DNA of 45,011 nucleotides from Balneolaceae bacterium (GCA_007694035.1 RECM01000062.1:1-45011), one strand, 5' to 3'; shown: positions 34,055-42,713, numbered from the stretch's first letter. The notes: a model not told the origin generated them from the sequence alone. Numbers and translations: made by a program.

Positions 34055-34377
34055 TAGTACTCCCTCATCCCCGTATCAATCTCCCTCGCCCACTGATTGA
34101 TGCCGCCAAGCAGGTTTTTCGGGTTTTTAAAACCGTATTCCACCAGAATTTTAACGGCATCAACACTTCTTTCGCCGGTGCGGCAGTGTACAATAACCTC
34201 CATGTCTTTTTTGTCTTCGAGCTCGTACATACGGTTTTCAAGTTCCGGCAGGGGAATAATAAACCCGCTCAGATTTGAGATATCATATTCGAACTCTTCC
34301 CTTACATCCAGGATAAAAATCTCATCCCCGTTTTTCAGTTTTTCACTTAGTTCCTGTACGGTAATATCGGCTGACAT
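34054..34377 (-). CDS. single-domain rhodanese-like sulfurtransferase
   Basis: A 107-residue rhodanese domain. The N-terminal VQELSEKLKNGD is followed by FILDVREEFEYDISNL. The catalytic loop is VHCRTGERS with Cys near residue 66, and GGINQWAREID closes the fold. The loop fits small GlpE/PspE-type sulfurtransferases, which carry a persulfide to acceptors such as thiols or biosynthetic enzymes. It begins 5 bases after the lptB stop, at the end of the operon. The stop codon lies inside the edge of the heptamer array. Confidence 0.93.
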   Translation of the reverse strand: MSADITVQELSEKLKNGDEIFILDVREEFEYDISNLSGFIIPLPELENRMYELEDKKDMEVIVHCRTGERSVDAVKILVEYGFKNPKNLLGGINQWAREIDTGMREY

Positions 34378-34382
34378 ACATT

Positions 34383-35135
34383 TTATTTGATTTCGTATCG
34401 GTCCAGTTTGAATTGTTCGCCAAGATATAATTTTTTGGCCTCTTCATCTTCGGCCAGGTAGTCGGCCGTACCCTCTTTCAGGATTCTGCCCTCAAACATA
34501 AGGTATGCCCTGTCGGTTATAGCGAGGGTTTCGTGTACGTTATGGTCGGTAATAAAGATTCCGATATTTCTCTGCTTGAGTTTGTATACAATATCCTGAA
34601 TATCTTCAACGGCGATCGGATCAACACCCGCAAAGGGCTCATCCAGAAGAATGAACTTCGGATCAGTGATCAGTGCTCGGGCAATTTCAGTGCGCCTGCG
34701 TTCGCCACCCGACAGGTTGTAACCCCTGCTTCCGGCAACCGTCTTGAGATTGAATTCTTCGATAAGACCGTCGGCCTTCTCCCTTATCACGCTGCGGGGA
34801 AGTGATGTGTATTCCAGAACGGCTTCCAGATTTTGCCTCACCGTCAGGTTCCTGAAAACACTGGCTTCCTGGGCCAGATAACCGATACCCAGCCTTGCCC
34901 GTTTAAACATGGGCTTCGTGGTGATATCAAGGTCATTCAGATAAATGGAACCTTTTTCGGGGCGTACCAATCCGATGAACATGTAGAAGGTGGTGGTTTT
35001 CCCCGCACCGTTAGGGCCAAGCAAGCCTACAATCTCCCCCTGCTTCACACTGATAGACACATCAGATACCACTACCCGTTTCCGGTAGCGTTTGAGCAGA
35101 TGTTTGGAGTGCAGTACCTGGGGAGCGGTTTCCAT
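34383..35135 (-). CDS. lptB: lipopolysaccharide export ABC transporter ATP-binding protein
   Basis: A 250-residue ABC ATPase from ATG 35135. It has Walker A (LLGPNGAGKTTT), the Q-loop region (IGYLAQEASVFRNLTVRQNL), signature LSGGERRR, Walker B (FILLDEPFAGVDP) and the switch His (ITDHNVHET). VFRNLTVRQNLEAVLE and SGGERRRTEIARALITDP are specific to LptB, which powers LPS extraction from the inner membrane through LptFGC. The frame stays open to ATG 35183, but those 16 residues are not family-like. The partners LptF/G/C/A are elsewhere. Confidence 0.94.
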   Translation of the reverse strand: METAPQVLHSKHLLKRYRKRVVVSDVSISVKQGEIVGLLGPNGAGKTTTFYMFIGLVRPEKGSIYLNDLDITTKPMFKRARLGIGYLAQEASVFRNLTVRQNLEAVLEYTSLPRSVIREKADGLIEEFNLKTVAGSRGYNLSGGERRRTEIARALITDPKFILLDEPFAGVDPIAVEDIQDIVYKLKQRNIGIFITDHNVHETLAITDRAYLMFEGRILKEGTADYLAEDEEAKKLYLGEQFKLDRYEIK

Positions 35136-35303
35136 TCGGATGCAGCTTATATCTTGATTTGTAATGAACCGGCATATGTTCATGCCGTATAACAGTAATA
35201 AAAAATCTTTTAAAATCGTGCTGGCCAGCAGTCCTTTATGACGTTCATACAGGCGCCATCTCTGTTGTACCGTTTAATAGCCCGGGAACCGGGAATCCCC
35301 CTG

Positions 35304-36005
35304 TCATACAGAAATCATATGCTGCAGGATGGATTTGAAAATGAACTGCCCGTCTGATGAACCGAGTTCTTTTTCCACAGCCCTTTCCGGATGGGGCATC
35401 ATGCCCAGCACATTCCGTTTTTCGTTGCAGATGCCGGCGATATTCAGGGCAGCACCGTTCGGGTTAAATGCGTCGTCGACTTCACCGGTTGCACTGCAAT
35501 AGGTGAAAACTATCTGCCCGTTATCGCGCAGGCGGTCGAGAGTTTGCTGATCGGCAATATAATTGCCTTCGCCGTGGGCCACCGGAATGCGCAGTATCGT
35601 ACCTTCGGGTATTGCCGAAGTGAACGGGGTATCGGAATTTTCCGTTTTCAGGTTCACGAATTTGCAGGTGAATCGCAACTGGCGGTTATGAAGCATGGCA
35701 CCCGGCAGCAGCCCGCTCTCAAGCAGTATCTGGAAACCGTTGCATATACCGATTACCAGACCGCCCTTGTTGGCAAAATCCACCACCGATTTCATCACCG
35801 GCGAAAAACGTGCAATCGCACCCGATCTCAGGTAATCACCGTAGGAGAAGCCGCCCGGTATAACAACCACGTCCACATCGCCCAGGTCGTGTTCTTTGTG
35901 CCAGATAAAGCGCGTTTCGTTACCCATCACGTGTTTGATGGCGTGATAGGCATCGTGGTCACAATTGGAACCGGGAAATACAAGAACTCCGAATTTAACC
36001 GACAT
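35304..36005 (-). CDS. purQ: phosphoribosylformylglycinamidine synthase subunit PurQ (glutaminase)
   Basis: A 233-residue class I glutamine amidotransferase. The start [16 protein letters not shown] is family-specific. [17 protein letters not shown] precedes the catalytic Cys in [19 protein letters not shown]. The triad His/Glu lie in [10 protein letters not shown] near the end. It supplies ammonia to PurL for step 4 of purine synthesis, with PurS. A clear Shine-Dalgarno (aagga) precedes ATG 36005. It is 17 bases after purS, so the order purS-purQ is kept; purL is not in the window. Confidence 0.97.
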   Translation of the reverse strand: MSVKFGVLVFPGSNCDHDAYHAIKHVMGNETRFIWHKEHDLGDVDVVVIPGGFSYGDYLRSGAIARFSPVMKSVVDFANKGGLVIGICNGFQILLESGLLPGAMLHNRQLRFTCKFVNLKTENSDTPFTSAIPEGTILRIPVAHGEGNYIADQQTLDRLRDNGQIVFTYCSATGEVDDAFNPNGAALNIAGICNEKRNVLGMMPHPERAVEKELGSSDGQFIFKSILQHMISV

Positions 36006-36022
36006 TGATCATCCTTTCTGTA

Positions 36023-36283
36023 TCATACTTGTTGTTCCGCGGTTATAAGTTCAATCTCGTAGTCTTCCATCACCTCGTTAACAAGCAGTTTTTCACAGGC
36101 ATTACGGGCAACTTCGCGGGCCTCCTGCTCATTCGGGGCATCTATTTTCAGATCAACCATCTTGCCGATCCTGACATCAGAAATACCGGTAAATCCGATG
36201 TTCTTAAGCGCGCCGAACGCCGCTTTGCCCTTGGGATCGAGTATCGATTTTTTCAGGGTTACGTAAATTCTTGCGTGATACAT
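36023..36283 (-). CDS. purS: phosphoribosylformylglycinamidine synthase subunit PurS
   Basis: An 86-residue small subunit that bridges PurQ and PurL. YHARIYVTLKKSILDPKGKA, GFTGISDVRIGKMVDLKI and AREVARNACEKLLVNEVMED are all typical of the family. ATG 36283; the stop is 17 bases before purQ. Separate PurS/PurQ/PurL indicates the multi-subunit enzyme rather than the large single-chain PurL of enterobacteria. Confidence 0.96.
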   Translation of the reverse strand: MYHARIYVTLKKSILDPKGKAAFGALKNIGFTGISDVRIGKMVDLKIDAPNEQEAREVARNACEKLLVNEVMEDYEIELITAEQQV

Positions 36284-36330
36284 GACGATTTTTTGAGGTT
36301 TTGTGGAAAGAAGTGAATTTAGCTCGATTT

Positions 36331-37263
36331 TTACTCAGCTGCCACCCTTCTTATGGTATCCGCTATCAGTTCTGCAATTTCTGAGGGCTTTTTATTGTCA
36401 GCATCAATCCATTTAACAAAATCCCATCTTCCAAGCCAGGTGAGCTGACGCCTTGCATACCTTCTGCTGCCGGTTTTTATGTCGGCCACCATCTCATCGT
36501 GGCTGCATCCGCCGTTCAGAAAACGGATTGCTTCACGGTAGCCAACGGTCTGCAGCGATTGTAGCGCCGGGTCATAGCCTTCCGCAAGAATCCGCCTCAC
36601 TTCATCAACAAGGCCGGCGCTGATCATGCGGTCAACACGCGTGTTTATCCGCTCATGCAGTACCGGCCTGGGCAGGTTCAGGCCGAACACAAAACGGTCG
36701 CGTCCGTGTATGGGCTTCTTGACTGAATGAAAGGAGCTGAAGGGTTTTCCGGTCTGCATCCACACGTCGAGGGCTCTGAAGATGCGGTGGCGGTTCAGGC
36801 CGTCCATCGATGCCGCATAGGCAGGATCGACCTCTTTGAGCCTGTTATATAGGCCCTGGAGGCCCGCTTCGGTTTCTTCCTCCTGTAACAGGGTGATATT
36901 TTCATTGCTGCGCGGCGGCAGGGAATCCATTGGAAATATGAGTTCCTGCAGGTGAAGGGTGCTCCCTCCTGCTATCAGTACCGGTTTGCGGGATGCAAGT
37001 ATCTGCTGCTCCCAGGCGGCAACGCGGCGGGCAAACTGCCGGGACGAATCCTCTTCTGCGGGATCAAGTACAGAAATATTATAATGCTGAACTTCAGCGA
37101 GTACTTCAGGCGATGGTTTGTCTGTACCGATATCCAGGTACCTGAAACACTGTCGCGAGTCGGCTGAAATTACAGGGCAGCCCCACATTTTTGCCAGTTC
37201 CAGGGCAACGTTCGTCTTCCCTGAAGCGGTTGGACCGGTTATGAAAACCCTGGTTTCTGTCAA
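36331..37263 (-). CDS. miaA: tRNA dimethylallyltransferase
   Basis: A 310-residue enzyme that adds a dimethylallyl group to A37 of tRNAs reading UNN codons. P-loop FITGPTASGKTNVALELA (residues 8-25), ISADSRQCFRYLDIGTDKPS (about 34-53), QTVGYREAIRFL and YARRQLTWLGR mark the family. The start is TTG 37263, only 6 bases after the PorV-like stop, so it is translationally linked to it. The isopentenyl donor comes from the MEP pathway, of which ispE is in the window. Confidence 0.95.
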   Translation of the reverse strand: MTETRVFITGPTASGKTNVALELAKMWGCPVISADSRQCFRYLDIGTDKPSPEVLAEVQHYNISVLDPAEEDSSRQFARRVAAWEQQILASRKPVLIAGGSTLHLQELIFPMDSLPPRSNENITLLQEEETEAGLQGLYNRLKEVDPAYAASMDGLNRHRIFRALDVWMQTGKPFSSFHSVKKPIHGRDRFVFGLNLPRPVLHERINTRVDRMISAGLVDEVRRILAEGYDPALQSLQTVGYREAIRFLNGGCSHDEMVADIKTGSRRYARRQLTWLGRWDFVKWIDADNKKPSEIAELIADTIRRVAAE

Positions 37264-37269
37264 TCCGGG

Positions 37270-38361
37270 TCAGTTTCGGCCGGCAAGCCGACCCATGGTG
37301 AAGGTAACGGATATTCTGTGAGTAAATCCGAGATCGGAGCTGACCCCTGCAAAACTGGCGAAACCGTAATCGAAGTTGAATGCCCCGAACTGCAGACCTG
37401 CCCCCATTGTGGGTGACATATAGATGGATGAGCTCTGATCTGTTGCAAAATCGGTGAGGCCTGCCCGCAGGAAAACGGCATTGCGGTAACCCACTTCAGC
37501 ACCCACATGGGGCTCGAAACTCACGGGACCGGCATTGATGTAGAACGCCCTCCTGTTTTCGAAGCGCAGATCGGTGTCGGTGGCTACAAGAAGGCGGAAA
37601 TCCCCAAAATCAAAATAACGGCCAATACCGATTTTCACTGTTGGCCTGATCAGTTCATTTTCGCCGGACGGAACCTCATCGCCAAACTCATCGGCAAGCG
37701 GCTGCAACCGGGCAGCATCCACTGTCCAGAATTTCATCATGGTGGTGATGTCCATCAGGTTCACACCAAAATGATAATCGTTCCACTGGTATAGCAGGCC
37801 GGCATCGATACTGTAACCCCAGGCGTTGGCGAACGGACCGAGACGGCTGTGTACCACCTTTGCCGAAACACCCCACTGAAGCTGTTCGCTGAACGGATTG
37901 GCGTAGGAGAGGAAAATAGCCATATCGGAGGCGCTGAATTCGGTGATATAATCTGCGGGATTGTCCCTCGGCCGGTTCCGCTCCCTGTCCCAGGCATTGA
38001 GGGTGTTTTTAATACGGTCTACACCCTGTCTGAAAAAACTTACCGCCAGGGCCGCATCTGAGCCGGGAAGACGAAATGCCACCGCGCCGTAATCGTACCC
38101 GACAATACCATTGAAACGCTCGGAGTGCATGTAGGACGCTTCTGTGGATGTAATCCGCGTTAGTCCGGCCGGATTCCAGTAGCCGGAGGTCACATCCCCG
38201 GTTATGGCAACATGTGCACTGCCCATGCCGAGTGCCCGGGCACCCCCGCCAACCGACAGGAAGTCGCCGCCGAACGATACACCAAGGAACCCCTGCCCGT
38301 ACGATGGAACAGCAAGTATGGCGAACGCCAGAATAGAAAGTACTGAGGATTTAAGATTCAA
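37270..38361 (-). CDS. PorV/PorQ-family outer-membrane protein
   Basis: A 363-residue barrel with a signal peptide (SSVLSILAFAILAVPSYGQG). The N-terminal SVGGGARALGMGSAHVAITG and SGYWNPAGLTRI segments are the PorV/PorQ hallmark. PorV shuttles type IX secretion substrates in Bacteroidota; in related phyla many homologues exist without known secretion roles, so export function is inference. The start is TTG 38361. A good promoter candidate lies about 110 bases upstream. It is the first gene of the minus-strand run ending with rhodanese. Confidence 0.85.
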   Translation of the reverse strand: MNLKSSVLSILAFAILAVPSYGQGFLGVSFGGDFLSVGGGARALGMGSAHVAITGDVTSGYWNPAGLTRITSTEASYMHSERFNGIVGYDYGAVAFRLPGSDAALAVSFFRQGVDRIKNTLNAWDRERNRPRDNPADYITEFSASDMAIFLSYANPFSEQLQWGVSAKVVHSRLGPFANAWGYSIDAGLLYQWNDYHFGVNLMDITTMMKFWTVDAARLQPLADEFGDEVPSGENELIRPTVKIGIGRYFDFGDFRLLVATDTDLRFENRRAFYINAGPVSFEPHVGAEVGYRNAVFLRAGLTDFATDQSSSIYMSPTMGAGLQFGAFNFDYGFASFAGVSSDLGFTHRISVTFTMGRLAGRN

Positions 38362-38755
38362 CAGTTTTACGGATTACGTCAATTTGAACAGCAATGTGCA
38401 ATATAATTAAAAAGGCCGACGCAATTATAACATTTGGATCATAATCGGTACACACCCAAAACGCCCCTGCAAATTTAATAGTATCGGATTTACGCGAACA
38501 AATAACTACACGCGCTGGATGGGCCAACACGGTGTAATGAATAAACAGAGCGCATTACAGAGCTTTCATTATCCAGCTAACGGCAGCTAACGGCATTGTA
38601 CTGTTAACGATATACAGGAACTCCCATATTAACACCGATGTTTATTCTTAATTAATTCATTATTAAACTGTATAATTGTACACTAACCAAACTTCTGTTT
38701 TCAGGTTTCGCACATTCGAGTAGACAAACCAGCCAGGAAGGTTTACCCGCCCAGT
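38362..38755. other. 394-bp divergent intergenic region
   Basis: It separates the PorV-like gene (-) and the M20 peptidase (+). It contains the minus-strand promoter at 38470-38502, a duplicated gctaacggca word (38576-38595), and an AT-rich block 38640-38690. The -7-like TATAATTG (38671-38678) there may serve the peptidase gene, but its -33 box is poor. No coding potential was seen. Confidence 0.5.
38470..38502 (-). promoter_or_regulatory. Bacteroidota-type promoter of the PorV-like operon
   Basis: On the minus strand, TTTG (38502-38499), 21 bases, then TAAATTTG (38477-38470) match both consensus boxes without mismatch. Predicted start is near 38463, leaving a leader of about 100 bases before TTG 38361. 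Confidence 0.6.
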
Positions 38756-40267
38756 ATGCTCAGCGTTCTATACATTATCATCACAGCTTTTATTGTACTT
38801 GTTCTGGCCAGAACGATTCTCTACACAGGGAGAAACCGTTTTATTCAGCCTATTGAAAAAGACGACATCCCGATAGATGATGCCGTTCGGCGTCTCAGCA
38901 AGGCAATTCAGTTCGAAACAGTGTCGACCCAGTCGCCCGACGACATCAACGGTGAGGCGTTCAGGGAGATGCATCAGTTTCTTGAAAAGGAATTTCCCCT
39001 CATTCACAGCCATCTGAAGCGGGAGGTGGTAAACCATTACAGCCTGCTCTACACCTGGAGGGGATCCAATTCGGTACTTAAACCGGTGATGCTCACCAGC
39101 CACCTTGATGTTGTACCCGTGGAGCCCGGAACCGAGACCGATTGGGAGCATCCGCCCTTCGGCGGCAATGTGAGCGACAGCTATATCTGGGGCCGTGGGG
39201 CAATGGACGTGCAGTGCGGCGTTCTGGCCATTCTCGAGTCGGTTGAATGGCTGCTCACCAACGGATACCAGCCGGAATGCACCATCTACCTCGGCTTCGG
39301 TCACGACGAAGAGATCGACGGTGAGTATGGCGCATCGTCGATTGGTCAAATACTGAAAGAACGCGGTGTGGAACTCGAATTTCTGCTGGATGAGGGCCTG
39401 CCGATTGTGGAAGAGCTGATGGATATGCTCAAGGGGCCGGTTGCCCTGGTTGCCATTGCCGAAAAAGGCTATCTGAGTGTTGAACTGTCGGTTGAGACAG
39501 AGGGCGGACACTCGTCCGTTCCACAGGGACTCACCTCCATAGCCCTGCTTTCGGAAGCCATACATAAGCTTGAAAACAACCCTATGCCCACCCGAATCGA
39601 CGGGCTGGTGAAGGAGATGCTGCAATCGCTGGGATCCCGTATGTCTATTGTCTACCGGATAGTAATGGCCAATATCTGGCTGTTCCAGCGGGTGATCAAA
39701 GATCATCTGTCAAAGCTTCCCGAAACAAGTGCTGTAATGCGGACCACCGGTGCGGCCACTATCTTTGAATCGGGCATGAAAGAGAACGTGTTGCCAACAC
39801 AGGCCCGTGCGGTCATCAATTTCCGGCTGCATCCCTCCGACTCCATCGCCGGTGTGATCGACCATGTGAGGAAAACCATCAACGACCCGAGAATCCGCAT
39901 CAACAAAATGCACGGGCACATTGAACCCTCCCTCCTTTCGGATGTAAATTCGGAGAGTTATAAAAAACTGCGCCGGTCAATACGCGAGGTATTCCCGGAG
40001 GTGACCGTTTCGCCGGCACTGATGATCGGTGCGACCGATGCACGCCACTATGCCGGCCTGACCCCCAATATTTTCCGTTTCCTGCCGCTCAGGGCTACCA
40101 GGAGCGACCTTGACCGGGTTCACGGTACCAATGAGCGGCTATCGATAGGCAACTATGAGGAGATGATCCAGTTCTATATTCAGCTGCTGAGAAATACATC
40201 GGTCATCAAAAAAGGGCCCGGTACGGTACTGGCTGCAACACTTCAGGTGGCAACGGATGCTATCTGA
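38756..40267 (+). CDS. M20-family metallopeptidase (carboxypeptidase S / PM20D1-like), membrane-anchored
   Basis: A 503-residue protein. An N-terminal membrane helix (VLYIIITAFIVLVLARTILY) precedes the di-zinc peptidase. Metal ligands are visible: His in LTSHLDVVPV, Asp in IWGRGAMDVQCGV, the catalytic EE pair in GFGHDEEIDGEYGAS, Asp in FLLDEG, and the last His in RVHGTNERLS. A lid domain is inserted between (about 230-380). Relatives hydrolyse or form N-acyl amino acids or dipeptides; the substrate is unknown. The stop overlaps the next gene by 11 bases. Confidence 0.9.
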   Translation: MLSVLYIIITAFIVLVLARTILYTGRNRFIQPIEKDDIPIDDAVRRLSKAIQFETVSTQSPDDINGEAFREMHQFLEKEFPLIHSHLKREVVNHYSLLYTWRGSNSVLKPVMLTSHLDVVPVEPGTETDWEHPPFGGNVSDSYIWGRGAMDVQCGVLAILESVEWLLTNGYQPECTIYLGFGHDEEIDGEYGASSIGQILKERGVELEFLLDEGLPIVEELMDMLKGPVALVAIAEKGYLSVELSVETEGGHSSVPQGLTSIALLSEAIHKLENNPMPTRIDGLVKEMLQSLGSRMSIVYRIVMANIWLFQRVIKDHLSKLPETSAVMRTTGAATIFESGMKENVLPTQARAVINFRLHPSDSIAGVIDHVRKTINDPRIRINKMHGHIEPSLLSDVNSESYKKLRRSIREVFPEVTVSPALMIGATDARHYAGLTPNIFRFLPLRATRSDLDRVHGTNERLSIGNYEEMIQFYIQLLRNTSVIKKGPGTVLAATLQVATDAI

Positions 40268-40784
40268 TAGTGAACCGCATACAAGTGGTTATTCGGTATG
40301 GCTAACGTTCGGCCGGGCCGAAAAGGAACTCGCAAAACTGATTGCGCAGCTGTCGCGGCGATTAAATACCCCTGTTTTCAGACCTCACATAACCCTCGCC
40401 GGACAAATAAATGCCGGCAGCCGATCACTGCTCGAAATAACCTCCTGGCTTGCCTCCGTCACCGATCCGTTCAAGGTCCGTTGTACGCAGTTCGGCAGCG
40501 AGCCATCCTGGTTCAGAACGCTGTTCCTGGAGGTAGCCCTCAGCACGCCACTCCGGGATCTGCGCAAGCTAACCGAAAAACACCTGCCACTTGCCAATCC
40601 ATCATTCCTGCCTCATATCAGCCTTGTGTACGGAAACCTGGAAGACAAAACCCGAAACCAGATCATTTCCGAACTCGATAGCATGCTGCCCTTTTCCGCC
40701 GACGTTACCGCCATCACAATAATGAAAACAGAAGGTCCCGCACCAGTCTGGCACCCCATCAAAGAATTCGAACTCGGCAATTAA
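40257..40784 (+). CDS. 2H phosphoesterase, cyclic phosphodiesterase (CPDase)-like
   Basis: A 175-residue protein with two H-x-[T/S] motifs. These are FRPHITLAG (His 44, Thr 46) and FLPHISLVYG (His 120, Ser 122), the active-site pair of 2H phosphoesterases. The start YSVWLTFGRAEKELAKLIAQL resembles plant and fungal cyclic phosphodiesterases (1'',2'' or 2',3' cyclic phosphates, tRNA-splicing or ADP-ribose pathways) more than bacterial ThpR. Start ATG 40257 lies inside the end of the M20 gene (11-base overlap), so it is translated by coupling. Confidence 0.75.
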   Translation: MLSDSEPHTSGYSVWLTFGRAEKELAKLIAQLSRRLNTPVFRPHITLAGQINAGSRSLLEITSWLASVTDPFKVRCTQFGSEPSWFRTLFLEVALSTPLRDLRKLTEKHLPLANPSFLPHISLVYGNLEDKTRNQIISELDSMLPFSADVTAITIMKTEGPAPVWHPIKEFELGN

Positions 40785-40797
40785 TACCAAACTGGCC

Positions 40798-40869
40798 AGG
40801 CCACCTTCAAGAGTCCGGAGCGTAGCGGAGGTCCTTGAAGAGTGGCCTCGGGGGTACTGCAGTACCCCC
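40798..40869. repeat. long hairpin followed by a 20-bp perfect palindrome
   Basis: A 14-bp stem, aggccaccttcaag (40798-40811) with cttgaagagtggcct (40834-40848, one bulged A), encloses an internal ggagcgtagcggagg. It is followed by a perfect palindrome, five G, tactgcagta, five C, at 40850-40869. The five-G/five-C palindrome design matches those at 33878 and 44643. The 300-base gap 40785-41084 is otherwise repeats and a minus-strand terminator; no gene was seen. Confidence 0.75.
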
Positions 40870-40923
40870 ACAGCTTCACTGCCGCTTTACCACAGCTTCA
40901 TCACAGCTTCACCGCAGCTTCTG
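40869..40923. repeat. 11-bp tandem array, five units
   Basis: Units cacagcttcac (40869-40879), tgccgctttac, cacagcttcat, cacagcttcac and cgcagcttctg (40913-40923) run head to tail with small changes. The array begins at the last base of the palindrome. Confidence 0.8.
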
Positions 40924-40970
40924 CTGTTCAGTAAATGAACGCCTTGAAGATTTAATTGAGCCCATAGCTT

Positions 40971-41000
40971 TTAACGAAAACGGGGCATTTACATGCCCCG
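40971..41000 (-). terminator. intrinsic terminator of the GNAT-nitrilase gene
   Basis: On the minus strand an 8-bp stem (41000-40993 with 40988-40981; cggggcat and atgccccg) with a 4-base loop is followed by ttttcgttaa. It lies about 85 bases after the fusion gene's stop at 41085. Confidence 0.65.
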
Positions 41001-41013
41001 GCGATCAACTCAG

Positions 41014-41043
41014 CAAGGTCCTCCGCCATGCTCCGGACTCTTG
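41014..41043. repeat. 30-bp repeat, inverted partner of 40808-40837
   Basis: It is the reverse complement of bases 40808-40837 at 27 of 30 positions (core: agagtccggag plus gcggagg). The pair flanks the 11-mer array and the minus-strand terminator, forming a potential large stem of about 235 bases end to end. Confidence 0.75.
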
Positions 41044-41084
41044 CAGGATGATCGTTGGGGGCGGATTTTTGTGGGATGAGCTGT

Positions 41085-42662
41085 CTACAATTTTGCTTCT
41101 TCGTCTTTGAAGCCGGGGTAGACGGCTTTTCCATCGATAATTTGCTTGAACGTGGTTGTATAGAGGTCTTTACGGCGGTCGCGTAACGGGGTAACGGTAC
41201 CGTTGAAACGGGTTCTGCGAAGTACTTCGAGGTCGACATCGGCAAGAACAATCATCTCTGCGTTCTCATCGGTAATTGCAGCAATGCCGTCTCTGGAGAA
41301 GGGGAAGTCTGACGGGGTGAAGATGGCAGACTGCCCGTACTGGATATCCATATTGCCAATTGACGGGATGTTGCCTGTTGTACCGGCCATGGCCACATAA
41401 ACCTGGTTTTCGATGGCACGTGCCTGCGAGCAGATGCGTACACGTGTAAAGCCGTGACGCTCGTCGGTGCAATAGGGCACAAAGATGATCTGGGCACCCT
41501 TGTCGACCATATAGCGCGTGATTTCGGGAAATTCCACATCGTAGCATATATTGATGCCGATGCGTCCGCGGTCGGTATCGAACACTTTGGGTTCCGAGCC
41601 GGGCTGCACACCCCACCAGCGTCGCTCGCTGGGCGTGATATGGATCTTGAACTGCGATTCAACCGTGCCGTCGCGCCGGAACAGATAACTCACGTTATAC
41701 ACGCGATCTTCCTGCATGGTAAAGTGGGATCCGCCGATAATGTTCACGTTATACCGGATCGCCTGGTCCCTGAAAAATTCGATTATGTGGTCGGTGAAGC
41801 GGGTCAGTTCCCTGGCGGCGAGTCCCGGGCGCTTTTCATCCACAAAGCTTAGAAGTTGCGTGGTAAGCAGTTCGGGGAAAAGCACAAAATCGGATTTGTA
41901 GTCCGAGGCCACATCCACAAAATATTCGACCTGTGTGGCAAACTGCTCAAAACTGTCAATTTTCCTCATTTTGTACTGCACACAGCAGATTCTTACCGGA
42001 GTGGATGTTACCTTACGGCGCTGGGCCGACTGCCTGAATTCCAGATTTACCCACTCCATCAGGGTAGCGTACCCGCACGATTCCTCGTCGTCTTCCAGGT
42101 AGTTTTTCAGCACGCGTTTAACCACAAAACCGTTCTGTACCTGAAATGTGAGCACGGGATCGTATATCCGTTTGTCCATCACCCCTCTGATGTACTCATA
42201 CACGGTCATTTTATCGGCATGTTCATGGTAATTGGGCAGTCTGCCGCCAATCAGAATTCTCTTCAGGTTGAGGCGGGCGCAGAGTTCTTTCCGGGCTTCG
42301 TAGAGGCGGCGGCCCAGCTTCATCTGCCGGTGTTCGGGATCGACCATAACTTCGATACCATACAGGGTATCGCCCTCCGGATCGTGATTCCGGATGTAAC
42401 CCTCGTCGGCAATTTCATTCCAGCTGTGAGCATCGGAATACTCGTCGAGATCAAGAATGAGGGAGCTGCTTGATGCCACCAGTTTGCCTTCATAAATAAT
42501 GCCCAGCTGGCCTTCCTGGAACTGGTAAAGCTGCGATTCAAACTGATCTTTGGTAGAGGGCTCCATGCCCGTGAAGCAACGCTCCTGAAGGCTTCTCAGG
42601 GCAGGAAAATCCTCCATTTCAAGAGGCCGAAGTTCGATACTGGGATTGTTTGAATTTGTCAT
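41085..42662 (-). CDS. GNAT acetyltransferase / carbon-nitrogen hydrolase (nitrilase) fusion
   Basis: A 525-residue two-domain protein. Residues 9-200 are GNAT-like: YGIEVMVDPEHRQMKLGRRL matches the acetyl-CoA-binding motif A, followed by LNLKRILIGGRLPNY. Residues 225-510 are a nitrilase-superfamily amidase with catalytic Glu in VLFPELLTTQ (about 264), Lys in FKIHITPSERRWWG (about 337) and Cys in GINICYDVEFPE (about 372). The fusion is a known family in several phyla, with unknown substrate; the two halves may work on an amide made or cleaved in sequence. It is transcribed alone, with a terminator downstream. Confidence 0.92.
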   Translation of the reverse strand: MTNSNNPSIELRPLEMEDFPALRSLQERCFTGMEPSTKDQFESQLYQFQEGQLGIIYEGKLVASSSSLILDLDEYSDAHSWNEIADEGYIRNHDPEGDTLYGIEVMVDPEHRQMKLGRRLYEARKELCARLNLKRILIGGRLPNYHEHADKMTVYEYIRGVMDKRIYDPVLTFQVQNGFVVKRVLKNYLEDDEESCGYATLMEWVNLEFRQSAQRRKVTSTPVRICCVQYKMRKIDSFEQFATQVEYFVDVASDYKSDFVLFPELLTTQLLSFVDEKRPGLAARELTRFTDHIIEFFRDQAIRYNVNIIGGSHFTMQEDRVYNVSYLFRRDGTVESQFKIHITPSERRWWGVQPGSEPKVFDTDRGRIGINICYDVEFPEITRYMVDKGAQIIFVPYCTDERHGFTRVRICSQARAIENQVYVAMAGTTGNIPSIGNMDIQYGQSAIFTPSDFPFSRDGIAAITDENAEMIVLADVDLEVLRRTRFNGTVTPLRDRRKDLYTTTFKQIIDGKAVYPGFKDEEAKL

Positions 42663-42713
42663 TTAGGGATATTGATTGGTCGCCGATTCAGAACCTGTAA
42701 TTTACAAAACATG

